Assembly: GCA_029844215.1 (NCBI GenBank)
Contig: CM056724.1
Coordinates: 4,768,307 to 4,832,306, forward strand
Length of the DNA: 64,000 nucleotides
From: Przewalskia tangutica
Taxonomy: Eukaryota > Streptophyta > Magnoliopsida > Solanales > Solanaceae
Direction: 5' to 3'
The notes under the pieces were generated by a model. The model made no database searches. It worked only from the letters and a program-made list of their open reading frames with translations, and had not been told where the DNA came from. Of this stretch, positions 34,056 through 45,088 are shown piece by piece; the stretch's first letter is position 1, and each line of letters starts with the position of its first letter. Position numbers and translations under genes: made by a program.

Positions 34056-36266
34056 ATGAAAGGTGTCCAAGGTATGTTGGGTAAGGTTATTTCTGATTCC
34101 AGTAGGGGTGACAAGGGCAAGAGTCCTTCTTCTAGTCATCATGTTCCTCCTATACAAGATGATTTTATTGATACTCAAAATTTTCCTGAAGTACCAATAG
34201 ATTTAGACGATGAGCTGTTTTCTGAAAATCAACAAGAGTTTAATTTAGAACATCTAGATGACACACCAACTAATCTAGATGACACGCTAACTAATGCACC
34301 TCAAACTGCAAGTCTGCAACGCCTCCTATTCCACCTAGTATGCGACGAGGCCCACCAGAACGAAAATTAACATAACTTGTATGGGATTTTTTTGATAGAG
34401 ACGTAGAAAATGAAGCTGCTAGATGCACAATTTGTAAAAATATTTATAAATTCAAAATAGGAAGAGGTCATGGCGGGACAGGAGGTTTAACTACGCATTT
34501 GAATACAAAACACAAAGCTAGGTGAGATGAATATAAGACTCAAGTGAAGGGTGAGTCAACAATGACCTCTCAGTCGGGACAAGCTTCACATACTGTCTCA
34601 AGACTGTGCAGTGGTCAAATTGACCCTATGACGGGGACAGTTGTAGGCCCTAAATACGATAAAATGAAATATATGGAAGAATTATCAAAATTAGTTGCAG
34701 TGGAGGGTTTGCCTTTTTTATTTTCGAATTCTCATGGTTTTATTCATTATATAAGATCAATATACAATCCTGCTTATAACGGTTTTCCTAGATCAACTGT
34801 TAGGAGAAATATTTTTAAATTTGCACACGAATATCAACAATATTTACGTTATTATTTATATCATTACCCTGGAAAAGTATCTATCACATCTGATATAAGT
34901 CGTAGTACTAACAGTCATGATTATTTAATTGTTACATGTCATTGGATAGACTATAAATGGTCTATGCAAAAACGTATTTTAGCATATAGATATATTGATG
35001 AAAGGCACACTAATATTTTTATTCAAGAAAATATTTTTTATGTTTGCGTTTATTATGGCATAAGTGATAAAGTCATGACTATTACATTAGATAACACTTC
35101 TTCTAAAATTTCTGTTGTTAGATTATTAAAAACTGGTTTAACTCCGTCCTTTTCAGATCATTTTCATATAAAATGTGCATATCATATTTATAACTTAGTT
35201 GTAAAGGATGGTATAAAACTTTTTGAAGACATTCTTGCAAAAATTCATATTTGCTATAAGCTATATTTTTAAAAATAATAGAATACAACGACTAAAAGAA
35301 TATAAAAAACTTGTCACGATTGTGGTCTAGCTTACAGAAAAGTTCCCGAAGAAGTATGCACTAGATGTAATTATTTATACAACCAACTACGTGTTGCTTA
35401 TGAGTATAGACAACCTATAATCTAAATCCTAGTGATATGCTTATAGATTCCGATTGGGATACAATTTTAGATCTTAATATATTTTTAGAGAAATTTTATC
35501 TAGCTACTAAAGAATTTTCCGAGATTTATTATCCTACTATTTTATCAATGTTATTTTATATAGTTCTAATATTTATATTACACGGGTCGAGGGCAAGACA
35601 GACTTCGGCGGAATCGTATGGCACCATGGGGGCATACGAACGAGGTCATGGGATGACTCGGACGAACGTGAAGGCACGAGTTGGACGAGGGAAAGGCAGA
35701 CCTTGGCACCTAGTCGTGTGATGCGACCAAGTCAAGGAGTGGGATGACTCGATGGCACGGGCTGTCGAGGCAAGGCAACCTTGACGATGAGGCGGTGCGT
35801 GCGTGAGACGCATGGAACCGCCACGGCGCAGACATAAGGAAAGGACTCGCGTACGGGCTGGTCGAGGTCGGCGGTGTGCGATACGGAGGCACGATGCAGA
35901 CATAGTGGCAAGGAAATACGCCTAAGTTTCGGGGTGAAGCTGCGGAGCTGAGCAGGACCGAGAAACACGAATGAAGCGCAGAGCTGGACGCTGAGTCGAC
36001 TGAGATATACGCGCATGCGCGTGACTTGGACGAGGGGCAGATGCGTGACGGGGTCGAGACGCGGATGCATGACATGGCCGTGAAATGCGCCTATTAAAAA
36101 AATGTTTTAAAAAATAAAAAAATATTTTATTCCTATTCCCCCAATATTTTTTATTAGTGTTGTATTAAATTCGTCTATTAGAATAGACGGTTGTAAAAAT
36201 CTTGTTGAAACTATTTACGATTGCATAGCTACACTTCCACCTCCAACTCTTAAAAAATCCAAATAA
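34056..36266 (+). pseudogene. hAT transposase with BED zinc finger, broken
   Basis: N-terminal acidic region at 34056-34320. After a frameshift comes a BED finger at about 34385-34520: WDFFDRD, then CTIC, GGLTTHLNTKH (C-x2-C...H-x4-H), which binds the element's ends. The hAT core (RNase H-like) runs at 34544-35272, with GLPFLFSNSHGFIHYIRSIY, SITSDISRSTNSHDYLIVTC (the first catalytic Asp region) and CAYHIYNLVVKDG. A frameshifted part at 35300-35430 still reads RKVPEEVCTR and YNQLRVAYEYRQPI. The frame goes on at 35437-35580 (FLEKFYLATKEFSEIYYPT), is cut by the 511-bp insertion, and resumes at 36100-36266 (IPIPPIFFISVVLNSSIRID). The C-terminal dimerisation domain was not found. Inactive by stops, frameshifts and insertion. 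Confidence 0.88.
35581..36091. mobile_element. GC-rich 511-bp insertion in the hAT transposase
   Basis: Flanked by TATTA on both sides (35576-35580 and 36092-36096). It starts CACGGGTCGAGGGC and ends GTGAAATGCGCC; it is clearly GC-rich while both flanks are strongly AT-rich. The transposase protein resumes after it. The ends are neither TG...CA nor inverted repeats, so it is not a simple solo LTR. Words such as GGGATGACTCG recur (35650 and 35740 regions). Overlapping minus frames of 85-121 residues have no recognisable domain and probably reflect composition. Origin unknown. Confidence 0.65.
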
Positions 36267-37076
36267 ACCACCACATGTTGATTAAGTAGAGAAGAAGTGT
36301 TGTCTAGCATGTTAAACCTCGTGGTTTTAAGACCATAATTAGAGGACGTAATTAAGAGAATAAGATTCGGATCTTGAATATAAGGTATATTTATATATGC
36401 TAATCCGAAATAATTTTGGCTACTATGAATGTGACGATGGGAACTTATAATAATAGTTGTATACTTTCTAATGGGATTATGGATTAGTCGTATTATAAAA
36501 GTTAGGACATTGAGAATACAAGGTCCTATGGAAATTTTAAGATTTAGACTAGACTGTCTTATATTCTGGTTAGGATATATAATCGCTCAACCCAGTGCAG
36601 AAACCTTCTATATTTTTATGATAGAATTTACCACATAGAAGGATTAAAAACAATAACCTATAATGCTACATAAGTATCGGGGTACTTTCGTCCGAGATTT
36701 TAACCTATGTCTATTCAATTACAGCATATCCAAATCTCTCCTCTCGGTTCTTGATTCGAAATCATATTGATTATGATAATTAGTGATCGGTTAACTATCA
36801 AACATTCATACCAATATTGAATAAATCTTAATCCAGTGAAGAAGAAATCAAACTGATGCATTAATTCATGAATAAGAGTTTCAAGCGATTCAATAGGAAA
36901 GCCCTAATAAAGTGTTTAGCTCCTAGCCATCGACATGCTAAGAACTAATACAAATCCAAACATGAACTGAATTAAAATAGAGAAAATAAAAAGAAATACT
37001 TAGAACTAATGTCTCCAATTGTAGCCGTCAAGCGTTGTGATGTGTTCTGAGAGATGAGATATGTACAAGATGTAAG
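36267..37076. other. Unclassified DNA left of the 25-kb retroelement nest
   Basis: AT-rich and without coding frames. It continues at 62555 beyond the nest, as shown by the ATAAT duplication. Confidence 0.5.
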
Positions 37077-37081
37077 ATAAT

Positions 37082-37853
37082 TATTATACCCCGTATTTCC
37101 AGAGTATGTACGTAAGGACGTACGTAGAGAATTTGAGCCTTAAGTTAGGCAAAGAACCGAATTTTGGGCACAAGTGCCGATTGGAGTCATTTTTCGACGA
37201 AACGTTTCCACAGCTTACGTTGGGAAAATTCCGGCTATGTCATTTATATTTTTTGCGGATTTTTCCGAGAGACGAAACATTTTGGACCAGCGGGAGGGTG
37301 ACATGTGTCACCCTCACATTGGAAGCTAGGGGCGGCAACCCTTGGACGAATTGGTCACGTTTTCAAGGCCAATTGGCTCCTTGTTTTGGCCTTGTTTTGT
37401 GGCTTGTTTTGTGCCATGTTTTGTGCCTTGTTTTGTGGTGTAGGGGTTAGGGTGCACTTGGCTTGATCAAGGCCTTACACTTGCCTTGCACTTGGCTTGA
37501 TCAAGGCAATTGGTTTCCCTATAAATACCCCTCCCTTGTGAAGACTTATTCATTCACTCCTCACTTTGTCTAAGTCTTGAAATCCCTCCTCTCCTTGTTG
37601 TTGCTCTCGTCCAACTCCTCTCCCCTTAGAAAGGCCCTGGCCGAGAACACCCTCCCCTAGCCTAGTTGTGCTAGCCGAGCCTACCCCGGTAGAAAGCTGT
37701 CTTCCAAGTATTGTTATAATGCCCAAAATACCTTAGCCTTGTACCTTGTAGTATTCCAAAGATACCTCTATACGTAGAGCCCGGAAATACTACCTTTTGT
37801 CCCTTTAGTCTCAAACCGAAACCCTAAGGAAATCTTCATTGATTGATTGAGGT
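37082..37853 (+). mobile_element. Outer LTR element, left LTR, first part (U3)
   Basis: Preceded by ATAAT (37077-37081). It starts TATTATACCCCGTATTTC, where the right LTR has TGTTATACC. A TATA box TATAAATA lies at 37520-37527, with GAAGACTTATTCATTCACTC downstream as a likely transcription start region. The LTR is interrupted after GAGGT (37849-37853) by the inner element and continues at 55175. Confidence 0.9.
37520..37527 (+). promoter_or_regulatory. TATA box of the outer LTR
   Basis: TATAAATA, repeated in the right LTR at 59890-59897. It stands about 440 bases into a roughly 3-kb LTR, which implies an unusually long R-U5 part. Confidence 0.6.
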
Positions 37854-38971
37854 TGTTGACACCCAATTTTGACCCTCCCGTCCAGCCATTAACTATAAAA
37901 GTACACTAATTTTGTAAAATAATTTTTTAGGATTTTTATAATAAAATGCAGCGAATAAAACATAAATACATGCATAAATAAATAATTTAATAATGACATC
38001 GCGTCTTACGTAGAGTTTTAAGCACTTAGAGTCTCGCGCCCGCATTAATTAACTTTAAGCTTTGTCGTAATTCTTAAATAATTAATAAATGCATAAAATA
38101 AATAATTTAGCGATAACGTCGTGTCAGGTAGCATAGCCGCATTTATTAGTAATCATTTGTAATTTAAAAATCAATTTTAATCTGATATATGCATTTAATA
38201 GCACCGCATTTATAAAGCTTTAAACGATTCTTAAATATCATACTCGCATTTAGCATTTAAATAATTTAATCTAAACTCAATTCAGTTTTTTAACTTAATA
38301 ATAATGCACAATAAATAAGGTTTTAAATAATAGCACCGCATTTTAAGATATTAGTTTATAATAATAACTTAGGCTAATTAAATACCTAAATAATCTAAGC
38401 ACAACTTATTGATTAATTCATCACTAATTAAAACTAATTCCTAAATCTAATACCCATTTAACTAACCCAATTCCCATCCCTTAATTAAATAACTAACCCA
38501 GCCCACTCCCTAAACACTTAATACTAACCTAACTACCCAGCCCAAGCGTCAGCCCATACCCGCGAAGCCCATTTCCCGTGCCCTTATTGTTTCCTTATCC
38601 CCCCCTTTGCGTCACAGAAGCCTTACCTTATACCCATCGTCCTCAACGTAAAGAAGCCCACAACAAGAAAACCTAAAAATAAAGCTTAACCGCCGCACCT
38701 CACCATACCCGGATTTCTCGCCGGAGAATCCGGGGTTTCCCTTTACCCACGCACCCAGCCAACGATTTCTTACCTTAAACTCATTATCCACTTTCCTTCC
38801 TATTGGGAAATCTTCCACAAATCCCGATCAAATCAGCTACCATCGACACCCTGTCCTTACCATAGAAATCGAACCAATTTCTTACGTAACTCGCTCAAAT
38901 CGCACCAAATCATCCGCGAATCACCCACAAAATCGGCCAATAGCTTACCAAATTCGAACACGAGTTAGGGC

Positions 38972-38979
38972 TATAAATA
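38972..38979 (+). promoter_or_regulatory. TATA box of the inner LTR
   Basis: TATAAATA, kept in LTR 2 (46199-46206) and LTR 3 (52348-52355), about 1.1 kb into the LTR. Confidence 0.6.
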
Positions 38980-40661
38980 CAGTTTATACGCACGCAGAAG
39001 CGCAAAGTGGTTTTTAGGGATAGCGATCGAACCCTTAGCGTGAGCTTAAGAACCACTGTAAGGTGACATAGCATCGGGGCTCGTAAATCAATCGTGAGTC
39101 GAACATAGGTCGAACGGGGTCGAGCAATCGTTTTTCTTTACGAGTAGAGCAGTAGAGTTTATTCGCAGAATACAGGGGAATACAACACCCATACCTTTAG
39201 TTTTCATAAGAACAGGAGGTTTGAATACCTTTCTTAGTTCCAGCAAAGAAACCAACGACTAAACCTCACCCTTCTATTCGCATCGCAAACCCAAAACCCG
39301 TCGAGTGGACCGACGACTTGATACGCTGCCCCGGGTCGCTGTCCGGAGGAGGTAAATCCATTTCCTTTCAGTTCTACTCGTTAATTTCGGCTATGTGTTT
39401 CTTATGAATCAATCCTGTGACAAACATCATTTAGCTTAAGTTCTAGTTCAGTTTTAGAACTGTTAATCTAGTATTCAAGTATGCTTAATATGTGTTAAAT
39501 GGTGTTCGAATCCCTGTCTGTAAACATACGAACCCGGAATTAGGAACTTTGTGTGTTTGATGTTGAATGTGTGTTGGTTTGGTTCATTCAGGTCGAGGCC
39601 CTCATTAATGCCTAAATCTGTTGTTGAATGATCTTAATCCATGGATAGTCTCACTTGAATCGTTAATTAAATTTATACTTACTGCGATATGTTGATTAAT
39701 GATATAAATGTCATAAGTTTGATGGATGGGTATCGACGCGAGGGATATATGTGTATGTCTTGGATATTTCAATGTCTACCAGTTGTATATTGAGGTTGAG
39801 TCAGTGTATACTTCTGCATATATCACATGTACTATCCTGAATATCTCGTATGTATCTATCTCGGTATGCTAAAGTGTCAACTGTGGGTTCGTATATGTCT
39901 AAATGATCCTTCGTCTGCTTCCTTTGTTTGTTTTTCTGTGATTTAAGACGATGTATATCAAAGCATATGAAATATATACATGCCCATCCTCATTTACTTT
40001 CACCACTTGTTGGCTGCATATTTCCACTGCATACCGTCACCTGCTGATCATTAGCATATACATACTGAGTGGTCCTCCTTCAAAGATCTAAAATTTAAAC
40101 CTGGGCCCTGCCACTTCGTTACTGTCCTGTAACAAAATTTGAAAAAAAAGGGCCATCGTTTTTGCACTCGTTTACGATTCGTGCGCAGTTCACATCTAAG
40201 GCCCAATAGGTGGTTGTATAACGTTGAACTGTTTTCCGCTTGTGCTTTGGTATATACATATATATGCATCAGATCATACATGAATTTGTCTACTTGTTTG
40301 GTCCATGTACTGCCCATATTCATGGCCCAACTGTTTCTTGTCCTTTGTCCGTAATGGGAGATCTAAAAATAGTGTAGTCTGGGCCAGTTTATTGTCCTCT
40401 GTTTATAACAAGGAAACGGAAAATTGCGTGCTTAGGGCCTGCATTATATTTTCTGTTTGTGATTTATACTTGAAGCCTAATCTTTAATTGAATCATCTTG
40501 AGATATCCTTTGCTTATTGCCGGCCACCTATTCCATACTGCCATAATCAAATTACATATATGTTTAACTCGCGCGAATATTCACCGGCATTGTTAATATA
40601 ACTTGGATGTATACTAATCCTTATCTTCTTTTTTTTACATGGCACGCACCGGAGCAACAAA

Positions 40662-40680
40662 GAGTCTCATAATGAGACTC
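40662..40680. repeat. Perfect 19-base palindrome in LTR 1
   Basis: GAGTCTCAT-A-ATGAGACTC. It also occurs in LTR 2 at 47858-47876, and with the last base changed in LTR 3 at 53904-53922. It follows a T-rich tract and could form a hairpin in the transcript. Confidence 0.8.
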
Positions 40681-41129
40681 GTCGGGGCAAACGCAAAGGC
40701 ATGCATATACATCCATCGAGTCCCTCTTCGACAATTCCTAGAAAAACAAATAGGACGGGGTCATCCGCTTCAATCTCTTTGCTCTCTCTCTTATCTCATT
40801 TATGCCCCTATTGTTTGTTGTAATTTTATTACTTAATTTTGTAATTAATAGGGGAACTTATAGCAATTAGGTCTTTAAATATATAAGACGGGAAGTAATT
40901 ACATTTTAGGAATACGCTTCTACTTTATTTGTCTTTTGGGGCTATTAGGCATGTTTAAAATCGGCAAAAATAATAATCTAACTTGCATCATAAAACCAAC
41001 AATTTGTCAAATCCATAAACATTTTTCTCCTAAGCTCTCGCAAAATCATCTTAAGCATTTGTTTATACTACACGTAGGTTAAGCAAGATTAATTTAGCTA
41101 GCATGACACATAATTAGTCCATAAAGCAC

Positions 41130-41880
41130 CCTCTTAGCATTCTTTAGCATTTTTAGCACTTTTAAATTCTAGCAATCCTTTAAGCATCTTTAAATATCAC
41201 CTTTAGCACATTTTGTTCTTAACATTTTAGCACCTCTTAGCATTCTTTGGTATTTTAGCATATTAGCATTACTTTCAGCACTTTAGCATTTAGCACTTTT
41301 AAGCGCTTCTTAGCACCTTTAGCACCCTTCTATCATTTAATGCCTTTTAGCAACCTTTAGTATTTTAAGCACTTTAAACATTTAGCATTTGGCTCTTTTA
41401 TTTATTTATAACACCTTTTGCCCTTTTTAGACTTAAGCACCTTTAAACATTTTAACATTTTTTTAGCATTTTATTAAGCGGGAAGATCTTTTACTTTGCA
41501 TTTCTTAAACATAATAATTACCCTAGGTTTGGCAGGACAACCGCAAGTTAGCGGATCTTAGAGGGTGCCTAACCCCTTCCCTCTAGATTAATAAAGAACC
41601 CTTACCCAGAATCTCACTAAGTTTAGCAGACCATAAAATGGAGTTAATGTTTTACTTTAAACTAGTTAAACATTTAGGTGTCCTAATTCACCCAATTAAT
41701 TAGGTGGCGACTCCGCGAACCCTTAGCATTCTAGCAACCCTTTAGCATTTTGCACTTTTAGCACCCTTTTTTTAAACTTTAACATTTTTAGCACTTTTAA
41801 GCACCCCTTTTACATTTTAGCACCCTTTTTAATTATTTAGCATTTTATTATTTATTTTCTAACATTTTTTACTTAAGCAG
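41130..41880 (+). repeat. TTTAGCA-rich block in LTR 1
   Basis: Dozens of TTTAGCA, AGCACTTTT and AGCATTTT words in loose succession over about 750 bases, interrupted at 41500-41730 by ordinary sequence. The block recurs in LTR 2 (about 48325-49040) and LTR 3 (about 54370-55110). Confidence 0.85.
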
Positions 41881-42753
41881 GGCTCGCTATTTTTAGAATG
41901 TCGCGGCCGAAAAAGGGCGCGACAGAAATGGCGACTCCGCTGGGGATTTTAGGTTCTTAACCACAACAGACCTAGGGCTATTATTTGGCAATTATTTTGC
42001 ATTTAATTTTTTGTGTATTGTATTTTGTTTATTTTTTGCTACTTGCTTTACCGCTTTCCCTAAACTGGCATTCCGCTCATATTTCTTCCACTCTGGAAAA
42101 TTCACACAAATCACACACTCACGCGCTGGTGTGCTCCGCGCACCCGCAAATTTCTTTCAAAAAATATCCAAATTTTAGGAGAGTTGGCGCCTGCGCGGAG
42201 TTAGATCGGTTCGTCTGATCACCGTAGCCTTTTCTCACTCGAGTTGTCGCCTAGAACTCAAGGCCCGTAAAAGCCAAATCTTAGAAACTTAAGATAGAGC
42301 TATACCACCTTTATTTTAGGGCATGATGCATTTACCTTAGGTGGGTTGGTCTCGCATCGACACCACAATTAGGAAGACACTAAACTTGTCGACGGGTTTC
42401 TCAACCCAACGACCAACCAAAGATATTATGTGTAGCGTGACAATGACAGACAAATCCAAGCCCAATCATGACATGAAATTGGAAAAAGTGCACCGTCATT
42501 TGGTCGCCATTTCCAACAAAGGCATTATAGTTGGACGACTTGGACAAATCCGTCATAATCTCGCATAAGTGACGTTTAGGCTTACCTCTGGCATGAAGAG
42601 GTCCCCCTGCATGTTAGGAAACGTTTGAATGTGCTATGTGCAATATATCTGCTACATACCCGCAAATTATGTGCTTTATGCTAACACCGTTTGTTGCATT
42701 TTTAGAAAGATTTAGCATCTTCCCCCAAAGGTCGATTTGTATTTGACTTAGCA

Positions 42754-43011
42754 ATGGCAGAGCATCAATACTTCACAAGATCAAAGGCACGGACATCTGA
42801 GCGGAACGAGTCGGAACCTGTCTTGGTTCCTATAGGCAAAGCAGGGGTCTCAGGAAAGAAGAGCAGCATGACACCTTCTCAAAACTGGGACAGTGTAGGA
42901 AACCAGACAGGGGTTGCAAGTCCAAACAAGCCAGGCGCGCAGATATCAAGGAACAAGGCAGCGAAGTCAGATACAAATCGACCCCCCCCAAAACTCACAA
43001 ATTTTCTTTGA
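42754..43011 (+). CDS. Short frame at gag position in the inner element
   Basis: 85 residues, basic and Ser/Asn-rich, starting MAEHQYFTRSKARTSERN and ending PPPKLTNFL. The second internal copy keeps the start MAEHQYFTRS and the end NRPPKLTNFL (49649-49783), with the middle altered. I do not recognise a family. It could be a gag remnant or a degenerate extra frame. Translation is unproven. Confidence 0.35.
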   Translation: MAEHQYFTRSKARTSERNESEPVLVPIGKAGVSGKKSSMTPSQNWDSVGNQTGVASPNKPGAQISRNKAAKSDTNRPPPKLTNFL

Positions 43012-43436
43012 GCGCAGGTCTTTTCATATTAACAAAAGCAGCAAATGCAATAGCCGAAGCAGAAAATACGGCAAGAAGTTTCTTCGCAAGAAGAAACAGC
43101 AGAGGCAGAAGATATGACAAAAAATCCCAAAATTCAAAGTCCGCATCAGAAGCAGCAGCAGAAAGGGGCATCAACAATCGGCAATCAAAGTTCAGAATTC
43201 CGCAACAAAACCTAGCGGCCAACTCTGCATCAAGTCAAATTGGCAACCCACGATCGCACACCACGGCGCATCATGGCAATTCGTCACCGCAAAGACTTAG
43301 CATGTCCGCAAGGACAACATCCCAAAGATTCATCAAAGCGACGTGACTACATCTCTACCCATAAAATTGCACTTCATATATATTTATCATTTTGTTTAAA
43401 CAGTATACACTAACGCTTCGCTTAGCTTGAGAACAT

Positions 43437-44280
43437 CTATTCTACAGAGCAAAGAAGAACACGCCCAGCAACGACACCATCAAGATTGAAGTCTACGCAA
43501 CGACGCCAAGAAGAACATCGCCCAGTAACGACGTTATCAAGACAAAGAAGTCTACGCAACGACGCCAACAAGAACATCGCCCAGTAACGACGCGACAAGA
43601 CAAAGAAGTCTACGAACGACGCCAAAGAAGAACATCGCCCGCATAATGACGCGACAAGACAAAGAAGTCTACGCAACGACGCCAAGAAGAACACGCCCAG
43701 TAACGACGCGATCAAGACAAAGAAGTCTACGCAACGACGCCAAAGAAGAACATCGCCCAGTAACGACGTTATCAAGACAAAGAAGTCTACGCAACGACGC
43801 CAAAGAAGAACATCGCCCAGTAACGACGCGATCAAGACAAAGAAGTCTACGCAACGACGCCAAGAAGAACATCGCCCAGTAACGACGCGATCAAGACAAA
43901 GAAGTCTACGCAATGACGGCAAAGATCAACACGCCCAGCAACGACGTTATCAAGACATCAAGTCTACGAACGACGCCAAAGAAGAACGCCCAGTAACGAC
44001 GCGATCAAGACAAAGAAGTCTACGCGAACGACGCCAAAGAAGAACATCGCCCAGTAACGACGTTATCAAGACAAAGAAGTCTACGCAATGACGGCAAAGA
44101 AGAACACGCCCAGCAACGACGCGACAAGACAACAAGTCTACGCAACGACGCCAAGAAGAACGCCCGTGCAACGACGTTATCAAGACAAAGAAGTCTACGC
44201 AACGACGCCAAAGAAAGAACACGCCCAGCAACGACGTTATTAGCACAAAGAAGTCCGAAACGACGCCATCATCAAGATAT
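43437..44280. repeat. 60-bp tandem array in the inner element (about 14 copies)
   Basis: Each unit holds CGCCCAGTAACGACG, ATCAAGACAAAGAAGTCTAC and GCAACGACGCCAAAGAAG. Spacing of the AGTCTACG word is 59-60 bases in the well-kept part (43660-43910). Open frames of up to 161 residues on the minus strand are only translations of the repeat. The second internal copy has a more broken array at about 50090-50690. It lies in the 3' untranslated part, where plant Tat-type elements are known to carry variable tandem repeats. Confidence 0.92.
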
Positions 44281-45088
44281 CACATCCACGCAGGACGATT
44301 TCTATACTCTCAAATTGCATTTCTTACTCATGCTTTATTATTCTGCCTTAGCGCTTATGCACGAACTCTTTCGAGCTTTAGTCTACAGGACAATTGCAGC
44401 AAGTGACAACATATCCGCATTCACAATCGCAACACGCCCGCAAGTGGCGAAATCACAAAGATTTGGCAAAGATCGCATCAACACAAAGAAGCATCATATT
44501 TTTGCAGATAACCTTTTCTACTCACAACTGCATTACTTTAAAATTATGCATCATCATTTTGCCTTAATAAGCATGCACTAACCGTCTGCTCAAGTCTTAG
44601 CATGCAGGAGCAGGAGCACAACGTGGATTTTCTCTACAAATAACCGGCAATCTGCCGGGCCAACCTTCCCAACGATCGCGTAAGCGCCTCAGCCGCTTGG
44701 CCCACTCGCCCACATCACCATGTAACCCAGACCACAAGCCATAGCAAGACACCCTGTGTTCAAGCCGCTTATTTTCTTTACTTTTTAGACCATAACCCGC
44801 AGTCATCATAACTCGACACCGGGATGTTTTAAGCCCGCTAGCCCGCTGTGTTTTGACCATGGTGACTCAAGGTCGCCATAACTCGACACCGGGACAGCCT
44901 GAGTCCGCATTAGCCCGCCTTGTTTAGACCATGGTAACCCAAAGGTCGCCATAACTCGACATCGACGCTTTTTGATTTTCGCACCACTTTACCGCCAAAG
45001 ATTTTTGCACTCGAAGATCGAGACAAAATTGGCATGAGTCAACGCTTTGTCCAAGATTCTTCCATCATCTCCATACAAAGAGGACATC

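Larger units (their letters stand above)
37854..41924 (+). mobile_element. Inner Ogre/Tat-like element, LTR 1 (4.07 kb)
   Basis: Starts TGTTGACACCCAATTTTG and ends GGGCGCGACA (TG...CA). It contains a TATA box at 38972-38979, a CCGGATT...AATCCGG hairpin at 38709-38733, a perfect 19-base palindrome at 40662-40680 and a long TTTAGCA-rich block at 41130-41880. It is followed by the primer site at 41929. The LTR size and start resemble Ogre/Tat elements as I know them; no pol domain is present to confirm that. Confidence 0.88.
41925..45088 (+). mobile_element. Inner element, internal region 1 (3.2 kb)
   Basis: Begins with the primer site TGGCGACTCCGCTGGGGA (41929-41946), of the kind assigned to tRNA-Arg in Ogre-type elements. 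The only plausible frame is 42754-43011, 85 residues (MAEHQYFTRSKARTSERNES...), at a gag-like position but without a domain I recognise. After it come the 60-bp tandem array and a second short repeat (44800-44965, word CATAACTCGACACCGGGA three times). Purine-rich AAAGAGGACATCC before 45089 is the likely polypurine tract. No pol domain: non-autonomous. Confidence 0.82.

Noticed and set aside
35646..36075. Overlapping minus-strand frames of 85, 121 and 112 residues in the GC-rich insertion
   Set aside because: Several frames are open at once because of GC-rich composition; there is no domain, conserved motif or start context.
38612..38818. Minus-strand frame MEDFPIGRKV... repeated at 45812-46042
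   Set aside because: It is part of the duplicated LTR upstream of its TATA box, lost in LTR 3, and without known homology that I can state.
40639..40836. 65-residue frame MARTGATKS... repeated in LTR 2 and partly in LTR 3
   Set aside because: It lies inside the LTR over a palindrome, is broken in LTR 3, and has no recognisable domain. Conservation is explained by recent LTR duplication.
43437..44280. CRISPR-like regular array, and long minus-strand frames such as 161 residues at 43437-43922
   Set aside because: Units are contiguous 60-bp repeats without unique spacers in a plant retroelement. The frames only translate the repeat (RRCVDFFVL-type periodic peptide).
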